Assembly (NCBI GenBank): GCA_965372355.1
Contig: CBDVBZ010000113.1
Coordinates: 1-12,442, forward strand
Length of the DNA stretch: 12,442 bases
Reading direction: 5' to 3'
DNA from: CBDVBZ01 sp965372355
GTDB taxonomy: Bacteria > Krumholzibacteriota > Krumholzibacteriia > WVZY01
The translations under genes and the position numbers were made by a program. Positions 1-5,415 of the stretch are shown here, in pieces. The notes under the pieces are model-generated. The model did no database searches and had not been told where the DNA came from. It saw only the letters and a list, made by a program, of their open reading frames with translations. Numbering within the stretch: the first letter of the stretch is position 1; each line of letters begins with the position of its first letter.

Positions 1-485
1 CCAAATTCCTCCAGGAAAGCCAGGTAGTCGGCTGTTCCCCAACCGCCGGCACCGCCGTTTAGAAACTGAACCTTTCCGGGACCGAATTCACGGTCCGCGT
101 ATTCCTGCAGGACCGCAACATACGTGTCTTGTTCCTCGACGAGCGAGCCAAACGTGTAGGAGTCGCCGAGTACCAGGACCTTCGGTACATTTGATTCAAT
201 CTCCCCGCCGCGCAAGTGGAGCGAGTTGAACCTGTACGACACGACCCGGTCCTCGAACTGATGCCGAGCCTTCCCTCCAGCTTTGTTCATCAAGTAGCCC
301 CACCGTTCACTCTGAACCCGCCAGCTACCGCTGAGGTTCTGGGGGGAAAACAAACGAACCATGATCTCCGCGCAAGCGACGATGAGCACCAGCGACAGCA
401 GGAGTGCAATCACCGAGAACGCCACACGCCTGCCGGTCGACAGTCTGTCGGGGGAACCAGGGGGAATCCGCTCAACGGAGGGCAT
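1..485 (-). CDS. SGNH/GDSL-type hydrolase, membrane-anchored (partial, N-terminal part)
   Basis: This reading frame starts at the ATG at 485-483 and runs off the left edge, leaving 161 codons. An in-frame TGA lies three codons upstream, so this is the most distal start; the ribosome binding site is weak. Residues ~22-41 form one hydrophobic segment after a basic N-terminus. It ends in IVAC, which could be a lipobox (Cys38) or simply part of a signal anchor. Residues 103-113 read VLVLGDSYTFG: the SGNH block I motif, with Ser109 as the expected nucleophile. NGGAGGWGT (143-151) fits block II, which supplies the oxyanion-hole glycine. The block V Asp/His pair would lie beyond the edge. Known members act as esterases, lipases or O-acetyl-polysaccharide esterases; the substrate here cannot be told. 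The active site should face the periplasm or cell surface. It follows sdhB on the same strand after 64 nt and may be co-transcribed. Confidence 0.82.
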   Translation of the reverse strand, partial: MPSVERIPPGSPDRLSTGRRVAFSVIALLLSLVLIVACAEIMVRLFSPQNLSGSWRVQSERWGYLMNKAGGKARHQFEDRVVSYRFNSLHLRGGEIESNVPKVLVLGDSYTFGSLVEEQDTYVAVLQEYADREFGPGKVQFLNGGAGGWGTADYLAFLEEF

Positions 486-494
486 TATTCTTCA

Positions 495-516
495 TCGCCC
501 AGTGAAAAGCGGGCGA
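495..516 (-). other. Small hairpin between sdhB and the SGNH hydrolase gene
   Basis: TCGCCC and GGGCGA pair around a 10-nt loop, immediately upstream of the SGNH gene start. There is no T-tract, so it is not a convincing terminator. It could be an mRNA processing or stability element, or chance. Confidence 0.25.
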
Positions 517-549
517 AGACAAGGACGGTTACCAGTTCAGTCTGGCGCG

Positions 550-1293
550 TCACCGCGCGGCGCCTACCATCTTTCTGCGCAGATAGGCAATCCGGGCCTG
601 ATGCGGCAGGTCTTTTGGACAGTTGTCTTCGCAGCCCATGAGGCTCATGCACCCGAAGACACCGTCATCGTTGCCGATGACCTCGTACCAGTCCTTATCG
701 GTCCTTTTGTCACGGGTGTCCATCTCGAAACGGGCGATCTTCATAAAACCCAACGCGCCGAGAAAACCGTCCCGCATCCTCTTCGTGGCACATGCCGAGA
801 TGCAGCAACCGCACTCGACACACCGATCGAGCTCGTAGATTTCATCGGCCAGCTCGGGCTCCATACGCTCCTCGAGAGCACCGAGGTCTGCGTGTTCGAC
901 CTCTTCGTCGTGGATCCATGTTTTCACCCGCTCGCTCATCTCTCGGGTGAACTTGCCCGTATTGACCGACAAATCACCGATCAACTCGAATGCGGGCAGC
1001 GGCAAGAGCGTGATCTCAGGCTTCTTGAACTTCGATGTGAGCGTGCGGCAGGCGAGGTCCGGTTTGCCGTTGATTACCATACCACAACTGCCGCAGATAC
1101 CAGCGCGGCAGACAAAGTCGTATTGAAGCGACCGGTCCTGTTTTTCACGGATCTCATTGAGCGCGATAAAAATGGTCATGCCCGGCGCCTCGGTTACCTC
1201 ATAGGTGGCCATCTTCGGCTCGTCGCCCGGTGTCTGAGGATCGTACTTAAAGATATGAAACTTCAGCGTCCGTCCGCTCTTTGCGCTGCTCAT
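550..1293 (-). CDS. sdhB: Succinate dehydrogenase/fumarate reductase iron-sulfur subunit
   Basis: This 247-residue protein is the electron-transfer subunit that passes electrons between the flavoprotein and the membrane cytochrome b. A ferredoxin-like N-terminal domain holds the [2Fe-2S] ligands C62, C67, C70 and C82 (CRAGICGSCG...C). The C-terminal domain has C158-x2-C161-x2-C164-x3-C168, C215, C221 and C225-P. In this family these ligate [4Fe-4S] (C158, C161, C164, C225) and [3Fe-4S] (C168, C215, C221). The CECGCCISACATK-like segment resembles Wolinella-type FrdB rather than the E. coli SdhB form. Length is normal (about 240-250). The ATG overlaps the sdhA stop as ATGA (1290-1293), and an AGGAG (1304-1308) lies 10 nt upstream. 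It is the last gene of the sdhCAB operon. Direction of catalysis (succinate oxidation or fumarate reduction) cannot be told from sequence. Confidence 0.97.
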   Translation of the reverse strand: MSSAKSGRTLKFHIFKYDPQTPGDEPKMATYEVTEAPGMTIFIALNEIREKQDRSLQYDFVCRAGICGSCGMVINGKPDLACRTLTSKFKKPEITLLPLPAFELIGDLSVNTGKFTREMSERVKTWIHDEEVEHADLGALEERMEPELADEIYELDRCVECGCCISACATKRMRDGFLGALGFMKIARFEMDTRDKRTDKDWYEVIGNDDGVFGCMSLMGCEDNCPKDLPHQARIAYLRRKMVGAAR

Positions 1294-3260
1294 TCGAAAC
1301 CAACTCCTGTGCGTTCGTTCTTGCCCTTGTACTTCTCAGGCAACTCGTAGTGCATGATCGCCTTTTGAATCTCGAAACGATCTGCATCCGGGTTCTTCGC
1401 CTTGATTTCTTCGATCTGCTTTTCACGCTTCTCCGCGTCGGGGTGAGGAATAATTTCGGACTTACCATAACCCCTCGAACCCGGTGGCATTTCCATCTTC
1501 ATGACGTCGAGCTTTTCGTACTCGAGCGCCGGCATGTCGTCGCCCTCGTTCTTCCAGAACGAAAGGGTCCGGTTCAACCAGTCCTTGTCATTCCTTTCAG
1601 GATGATCCTCGCGCGCGTGAGCGCCCCGGCTTTCCGTCCGTGCCAAGGCACCACAGGCCGCCGTGAGCGCCAGCTTGATCATCATCGGCACTCGAATCGC
1701 CTCGACGAGTTCCGGGTTGGCATGGCGGGCCTTGTTGCGGACCGCGATGTTACGGCTTCGCTTTACGAGGGCGTTGAGCGAGTTAACTGCCTTCTCCAGT
1801 TCTTCGCCCGTCCGAAAGATGCCCACCCAGTCCATCATGATCTTCTGCATCGCGGCCTTGAGCTCCCAGGGATCCTCGCCGCTGTCACGATCGACGATCG
1901 CCGAGATTTTCGCGTCTTCGCGTTCGACAAACGATTTGACAACCGCTGTCGGAATACTCCCGGCACTTGCCTCGCAGTAATTCGCGATGTACTCACCAAC
2001 GATCATACCGGCAACGACCGTTTCGGCGACGGAGTTGCCGCCCAGGCGGTTGAAACCGTGCATGTCCCAGCACGCAACCTCTCCGGCCGCGAAGAGCCCC
2101 CTGAGCTGCTGGCTCTCACCGGTGTAATTGGTGCGGATACCACCCATCGAGTAGTGCTGCGTCGGACGGACCGGTATGAAGTCCGTGACCGGGTTGAGCC
2201 CGAGGAAATACTCGCAAATCTCTTTGACCTCTCGGAGGTTCTTCTCGATGTGCGCCTTGCCGAGGAGTGTGATATCGAGCCACAGATGGTCACCGTAAGG
2301 CGAGGGCACACCCTTGCCCTTTCTCATGTGCTCGGTCATACGGCGGGAGACGACGTCGCGCGAGGCGAGCTCTTTTTTCCCTGGTTCGTAGTCGGGCATA
2401 AACCGGTAGCCGTCCACGTCCTTCAACAGACCGCCGTCACCCCGGCAACCTTCTGTCGTGAGGATTCCCACGGGTACGATCGCCGTGGGGTGAAACTGAA
2501 CCGCCTCCATGTTGCCGAGTGCTGCCACACCGGTTTCCAGAGCGATCCCGGTGCCGATGCCCTCGCTGATAACGGCGTTGGTCGATATCGAGTAGAGCCG
2601 GCCGTAGCCCCCCGTCGCAATCGTGGTTGCCCCGGCGACGTAGGCGATGAGCTCGCCGGTGATGAGATCACGAACCACCGCTCCGTAGCAGGTGCTGCCA
2701 TCGTGAATGAGCGCGATGGCCTCTTTGCGCTCGTGAACGGGGATGCCGAGCTCGATGCCCTTGTTGTCCATGGCATAGAGCATCGTGTGTCCCGTTCCGT
2801 CCGACGTATAACAGGTTCGCCATTTCTTGGTGCCACCAAAATCCCTGGCCGTGATTAGACCGTGCGCCTCGTTTTTTTCCTCAATGGTCACCCGCTCCGC
2901 GTTGATGACAACCTCGCGCGGCCCTTTCTTCACGCGCGACCAGGGCACTCCCCATCCCGATAGCTCGCGGACCGCCTTCGGCGCCGTGTTGGCAAACATC
3001 CGGGCGACATCCTGGTCGCATCCCCAGTCACTACCCTTGACCGTGTCGGCAAAGTGAACATCCTCGTTGTCACCCTCTCCTTTGATCGTCGCCGCAAGAG
3101 AACCCTGCATCCCACCCTGGGCCGCCGCGGAGTGTGATCGCTTGGCGGGGATCAGGGAGAGGACGATGGTATCGAGACCTCGCTGTTTGGTAGCGATCGC
3201 TGTGCGAAGCCCTGCCAGTCCACCACCAACGATGAGTGAATCCGTGTACACGATCTTCAT
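1290..3260 (-). CDS. sdhA: Succinate dehydrogenase/fumarate reductase flavoprotein subunit
   Basis: This 656-residue catalytic subunit interconverts succinate and fumarate on the cytoplasmic face of the membrane. The N-terminal dinucleotide motif GGGLAGLRTAIA (12-23) binds FAD, and His43 in SHSAAAQGG is the expected covalent 8-alpha-histidyl FAD site. Active-site residues are visible: H257 (FHPTA), R301 (SRDVVSRRM, proton shuttle), H369 (QHYSMGGI) and R405 (FNRLGGNS). These fall at almost the same numbers as in Wolinella succinogenes FrdA, also 656 residues, which places the enzyme in the type-B, menaquinone-linked group. The start has a full-length Shine-Dalgarno, AAGGAGGTGA (3267-3276), embedded in the end of sdhC. 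Both junctions are ATGA overlaps, so the three subunits are probably translationally coupled. Confidence 0.98.
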   Translation of the reverse strand: MKIVYTDSLIVGGGLAGLRTAIATKQRGLDTIVLSLIPAKRSHSAAAQGGMQGSLAATIKGEGDNEDVHFADTVKGSDWGCDQDVARMFANTAPKAVRELSGWGVPWSRVKKGPREVVINAERVTIEEKNEAHGLITARDFGGTKKWRTCYTSDGTGHTMLYAMDNKGIELGIPVHERKEAIALIHDGSTCYGAVVRDLITGELIAYVAGATTIATGGYGRLYSISTNAVISEGIGTGIALETGVAALGNMEAVQFHPTAIVPVGILTTEGCRGDGGLLKDVDGYRFMPDYEPGKKELASRDVVSRRMTEHMRKGKGVPSPYGDHLWLDITLLGKAHIEKNLREVKEICEYFLGLNPVTDFIPVRPTQHYSMGGIRTNYTGESQQLRGLFAAGEVACWDMHGFNRLGGNSVAETVVAGMIVGEYIANYCEASAGSIPTAVVKSFVEREDAKISAIVDRDSGEDPWELKAAMQKIMMDWVGIFRTGEELEKAVNSLNALVKRSRNIAVRNKARHANPELVEAIRVPMMIKLALTAACGALARTESRGAHAREDHPERNDKDWLNRTLSFWKNEGDDMPALEYEKLDVMKMEMPPGSRGYGKSEIIPHPDAEKREKQIEEIKAKNPDADRFEIQKAIMHYELPEKYKGKNERTGVGFE

Positions 3261-4021
3261 CGGCCCTCACCTCCTTCCAATTGCGCTGACGCGGGGCCTG
3301 AAGACGGTACATACCGCTCACCCGCTCGATCCCGGTGCTCCCATCCGATTTTCATGTATGTCGCAAAGGTTATTATGCCAATGATCAGAAACGTAGCGGT
3401 CAACGTGTTCTTGACCCGCTTGAGCCGCTTCCGTGTGGCCGTACCCTTGAACGTCAGCCACTTGACGGCGAGCCGGTACATCCCGATCGTTGCGTGGAGC
3501 TCGACAGCCACGAGCAGCACCAGGTATAGCGGCCAGAAGTATTCGCTGACAAAACGATCCGCCGAGGCGTAGGGCCCGATCAGATCCGGGTGGCTGGCCA
3601 TTACATAGACATGGACCGAACCCAGAAAGAACATGATAAAGCCGGTAACGGCCTGGTAGAACCACAGGTTGGTGTCCTTGTGTTTCATCATCTGCATCTG
3701 GTCGCGAAAGATCCTGTATTGTCGCCAGCTAATCGGAAACTTGCGTAGCGCGATCCCCGCGTGGAGTATGAAAATGAAAAAGATCGCGACGGCGATGATA
3801 CTGACGATGATCGGATAACCGTGTTGCCAGTCGGTAAGAAACTTGAGTTCAAAGAATCCGGTGACATAGTACATCGCGTCTTTGCCGAGCAAAATGCTAG
3901 AGACGAGAATCAGATGGATCCACATAAACAAGGCGAGCACGAGTCCCGTCACGCTCTGCCCCACGTCGAGCCACGCAGGTACAGGGCTCCCGCTGCCGAT
4001 GGCCTTCATTAGATCTTTCAT
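3257..4021 (-). CDS. sdhC: Dihaem cytochrome b membrane anchor of succinate dehydrogenase/fumarate reductase
   Basis: This 254-residue integral membrane protein anchors SdhAB and exchanges electrons with quinone. It has five hydrophobic helices, around residues 22-45, 70-91, 121-142, 162-186 and 206-224. His36, His87, His137 and His176 are spaced 51, 50 and 39 apart. This nearly reproduces the four haem b ligands of W. succinogenes FrdC (H44, H93, H143, H182), so two haems are expected. Glu174, two residues before His176, matches the E-pathway glutamate of that enzyme, which suggests possible proton transfer coupled to transmembrane electron flow. The ATG at 4021 has AGGAG (4032-4036) 10 nt upstream. 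It is the first gene of sdhCAB. The soluble C-terminal tail (~225-254) is Gly/Ser rich and unremarkable. Confidence 0.95.
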   Translation of the reverse strand: MKDLMKAIGSGSPVPAWLDVGQSVTGLVLALFMWIHLILVSSILLGKDAMYYVTGFFELKFLTDWQHGYPIIVSIIAVAIFFIFILHAGIALRKFPISWRQYRIFRDQMQMMKHKDTNLWFYQAVTGFIMFFLGSVHVYVMASHPDLIGPYASADRFVSEYFWPLYLVLLVAVELHATIGMYRLAVKWLTFKGTATRKRLKRVKNTLTATFLIIGIITFATYMKIGWEHRDRAGERYVPSSGPASAQLEGGEGR

Positions 4022-4069
4022 GGATACTATTCTCCTGCAGTCATAAGTCGGGTGACAAACGTCTTGTAC

Positions 4070-4075
4070 AGGATA
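4070..4075 (-). promoter_or_regulatory. Candidate -10 element of the sdhCAB promoter
   Basis: On the minus strand this reads TATCCT (4 of 6 to TATAAT). It would put transcription start near 4063, about 42 nt below the centre of the FNR-like palindrome. That is the spacing of a class II activator promoter, in which the activator replaces the -35 box. No good -35 box is visible. This is inference from spacing. Confidence 0.4.
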
Positions 4076-4098
4076 ACGCGGAATACGCGGGGTGAAAT

Positions 4099-4112
4099 TT
4101 GATAGATATCAA
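4099..4112 (-). promoter_or_regulatory. FNR-type operator upstream of sdhCAB
   Basis: TTGATAGATATCAA matches the FNR/ANR/FixK consensus TTGAT-N4-ATCAA at all ten defined bases. It is centred at 4105.5, 84 nt upstream of the sdhC start and about 42 nt from the inferred transcription start. Sites of this type are bound by CRP/FNR-family proteins, classically under low oxygen. Control of a succinate dehydrogenase/fumarate reductase operon by such a regulator makes biological sense. The regulator itself is not in the window. Confidence 0.6.
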
Positions 4113-4123
4113 GTCCGCATGCT

Positions 4124-4142
4124 CCACCCCAGGGCGGGGTGG
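4124..4142 (-). terminator. Possible weak terminator hairpin after the zinc-ribbon gene
   Basis: CCACCCC and GGGGTGG form a 7-bp GC-rich stem with a 5-nt loop, 30 nt after the zinc-ribbon stop codon. No T-tract follows on the minus strand, so termination may be partial, or the hairpin may only protect the 3' end of the upstream mRNA. Readthrough into sdhCAB is possible. Confidence 0.35.
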
Positions 4143-4171
4143 AAGGTTGGATAATCAGCAACGTCCGCGGC

Positions 4172-4387
4172 TCAGACGTCCAGGCCTTTGCGTCGAGGCT
4201 CTCGTGCGGGTTCTTGGGTGGGCTGAGCAGGTTTGAGCCGCCTCAATAAGTCCGGTCGATCGGACAAATCGACGACGTCCAACGACATCGTCCTTTCACA
4301 GCGGGGGCAACGCTGCACCATGTGTTCATCGTATGGCTGGAGAATGATCTCTCCGCAGCTATTACATTTTATGATGAGTTTCGGCAT
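4172..4387 (-). CDS. Small zinc-ribbon protein
   Basis: This 71-residue protein has two CxxC knuckles, CNSCG (8-12) and CPRC (27-30). They are 15 residues apart in a sheet-like segment, as in rubredoxin-like zinc ribbons that bind one Zn2+. The rest is a short acidic stretch and a Pro/Arg-rich, probably disordered C-terminus (49-71). It starts MPKLIIKC with an AGGAGGG (4390-4396) 2 nt from the ATG. The gene lies 31 nt downstream of the lipoprotein gene on the same strand and is probably co-transcribed with it. I do not recognise a named family. Many small zinc ribbons act in nucleic-acid binding or protein assembly, but nothing here fixes a role. Confidence 0.75.
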   Translation of the reverse strand: MPKLIIKCNSCGEIILQPYDEHMVQRCPRCERTMSLDVVDLSDRPDLLRRLKPAQPTQEPAREPRRKGLDV

Positions 4388-4404
4388 AACCCTCCTTTTG
4401 GGTT
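4388..4404 (-). promoter_or_regulatory. Hairpin enclosing the zinc-ribbon ribosome binding site
   Basis: On the minus strand AACCC and GGGTT pair around the loop AAAAGGA. The Shine-Dalgarno AGGAGGG thus lies partly in the loop and partly in the 3' arm. A 5-bp stem is weak; it might moderate translation, or depend on ribosomes arriving from the upstream lipoprotein gene. Confidence 0.25.
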
Positions 4405-4418
4405 TAGCACCGGTTCAA

Positions 4419-4976
4419 TCACTTCTTCGGTGGGTACTTCTCGAATATTTTTGTAATCGCCTTGTCGAGCGTCTCGTTGAGCTTTTCCTGCGACGTCTCG
4501 GACTTGTGCGCGTTCTCCGCCTGGCCTCGCCAGACGAGTTCTTTCCTGGCACCGTCTATGAGGTCGATAACCAGGGTCCCCTGAGTGACGTCCGTACCCG
4601 AGACGCCTCCACCGACGCGCGAACCTGCCCATACGTCTCCAAGGGTATAGGCGCTCTGTTTGGTTTCTGTGTATTCGTCGGCACCCAAATAGTAAACGAT
4701 GAGAAGATCGCCTCCCTGGACAAGCTCCTCGTACCCCTTGCCAGTCAATTCCCTGGCAACCGCGCTATGGATCCGCTTGGCCTCGAGCGAGCTCGTCATC
4801 CGCGCCTCGGCCGCATTCTGGGGGTCCGCCTCGGGAGTTGCCATCCATGAGAATGTCTTGTAGCGGCTGAAATCCACGCTCGGGTCATAGTCCTGGTCGA
4901 CATAGATCGGGTTGCAACCGGCAAGCAGGGTCGCCGCCAGACCCAGCGTTATCATAAGAATTGCGTTTTTTTTCAA
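4419..4976 (-). CDS. DUF4136-like lipoprotein, TTG start
   Basis: The best start is TTG at 4976-4974, with AGAGGAG 7 nt upstream, giving 185 residues. The open frame extends further upstream (to 5147) but without signal-peptide features. The N-terminus reads KKNAILMITLG-LAATLLAGC: a basic n-region, a hydrophobic core and a lipobox LAGC, so Cys21 should be lipidated after signal peptidase II cleavage. The mature part begins NPIYVDQDYDPSVDFSRYKTFSW, the usual opening of DUF4136 proteins. Later come R-IHSAVARELTGKGYEE and DLLIVYYLG, which also fit that family. DUF4136 proteins are envelope lipoproteins of unknown function. The family call is from pattern memory. An alternative ATG at 4955 would remove the positive n-region. 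It is probably the first gene of a two-gene transcript with the zinc-ribbon protein. Confidence 0.82.
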   Translation of the reverse strand: MKKNAILMITLGLAATLLAGCNPIYVDQDYDPSVDFSRYKTFSWMATPEADPQNAAEARMTSSLEAKRIHSAVARELTGKGYEELVQGGDLLIVYYLGADEYTETKQSAYTLGDVWAGSRVGGGVSGTDVTQGTLVIDLIDGARKELVWRGQAENAHKSETSQEKLNETLDKAITKIFEKYPPKK

Positions 4977-5027
4977 GATTCTGCTCCTCTCGCTCCTAGA
5001 GACTACCACAACTCGACCGGCGATGCA

Positions 5028-5033
5028 TCTATA
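5028..5033 (-). promoter_or_regulatory. Candidate -10 element of the lipoprotein promoter
   Basis: TATAGA on the minus strand (4 of 6 to TATAAT) predicts a start site near 5021. That places the CRP-like palindrome exactly at -41.5. No -35 consensus is present 17 nt upstream, as expected for a class II activator-dependent promoter. Confidence 0.5.
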
Positions 5034-5053
5034 ACGTGTCATCTGCTGTGTGT

Positions 5054-5071
5054 TTGTGAAATTTATCACAA
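5054..5071 (-). promoter_or_regulatory. CRP-type operator between divergent lipoprotein and secreted-protein genes
   Basis: TTGTGAAATTTATCACAA is a perfect 6-6-6 inverted repeat and contains TGTGA-N6-TCACA, the CRP consensus half-sites. Its centre (5062.5) is 41.5 nt upstream of the start site inferred for the lipoprotein gene. It is about 128 nt upstream of the start inferred for the divergent secreted-protein gene, so it could serve the first mainly. The regulator is not in this window. Confidence 0.6.
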
Positions 5072-5155
5072 TGTCCGATATCTGGCAGCCGCGCGAGAGA
5101 GCTCGCCCGTGGCACCCCCGACCGCGAAATCCCTTGGCAGACTGCAAGTTAGCGC

Positions 5156-5184
5156 TTTACCTGTGCCGCAACCTGTGATATAAT
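5156..5184 (+). promoter_or_regulatory. Sigma70-like promoter with extended -10 for the leader ORF and secreted protein
   Basis: TTTACC (-35, 5156-5161), a 17-nt spacer and a perfect TATAAT (-10, 5179-5184) preceded by TGA give an extended -10 promoter. Transcription should start near 5191, leaving a 5' leader of about 217 nt before the secreted-protein start. Confidence 0.65.
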
Positions 5185-5217
5185 ATGCGCGTTGCCGACC
5201 GGGGAGGAGAAGACACG

Positions 5218-5415
5218 ATGGATATGCCTCTATGCTTTCGCACCCCCCACATCTCGGCAGTCTCTCACACCGGGCCCAGCCCCCGTACTACCAGCGGTCG
5301 GTCTACGGCCTGCTCCCCTGACAATTACGAGTCATTCCCCTGCAAGACGCAACTCACCGTCTCCGGCGCCCCTGAATGCGTGTCCGGAGCGAGCGAAGGA
5401 GCATGCCATGCGTAG
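5218..5415 (+). CDS. Possible 65-residue leader ORF coupled to the secreted-protein gene
   Basis: An ATG at 5218 follows a strong purine-rich site, GGGGAGGAGA (5201-5210), 7 nt upstream and only ~27 nt from the inferred transcription start. The frame runs 65 codons to a TAG at 5413-5415, overlapping the ATG of the secreted-protein gene (5408) by 8 nt. The peptide (starting MDMPLCFRTPHISAV) is rich in Ser, Thr and Pro with four or more Cys. It has no recognisable domain or signal sequence. The arrangement suggests translational coupling or a regulatory leader rather than a functional protein. It could be a chance ORF; the strong ribosome binding site is the main argument in favour. Confidence 0.35.
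   Translation: MDMPLCFRTPHISAVSHTGPSPRTTSGRSTACSPDNYESFPCKTQLTVSGAPECVSGASEGACHA
5361..5389 (+). promoter_or_regulatory. Leader hairpin just before the secreted-protein ribosome binding site
   Basis: CTCCGG (5361-5366) and CCGGAG (5384-5389) form a 6-bp stem with a 17-nt loop. It lies 6 nt upstream of AAGGAG (5396-5401). It sits inside the leader ORF, so translating ribosomes would melt it. Small, and not proof of regulation. Confidence 0.25.

Noticed and set aside
361..1350. 329-codon open frame on the plus strand opposite sdhB
   Set aside because: Antisense shadow of sdhB; the translation shows no domain features.
1281..2858. 525-codon open frame on the plus strand opposite sdhA
   Set aside because: It is the antisense shadow of a clearly real gene in a GC-rich sequence; no ribosome binding site, no family-like motifs.
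4977..5147. Upstream extension of the lipoprotein gene to 5147
   Set aside because: It would hide the lipobox signal peptide behind 57 extra residues and run through the CRP-like box and promoter.
5192..5407. Upstream extension of the secreted-protein gene to a TTG at 5192
   Set aside because: It would bury the signal peptide 72 residues inside the protein, and the TTG lies at the inferred transcription start. The ATG at 5408 has its own ribosome binding site.
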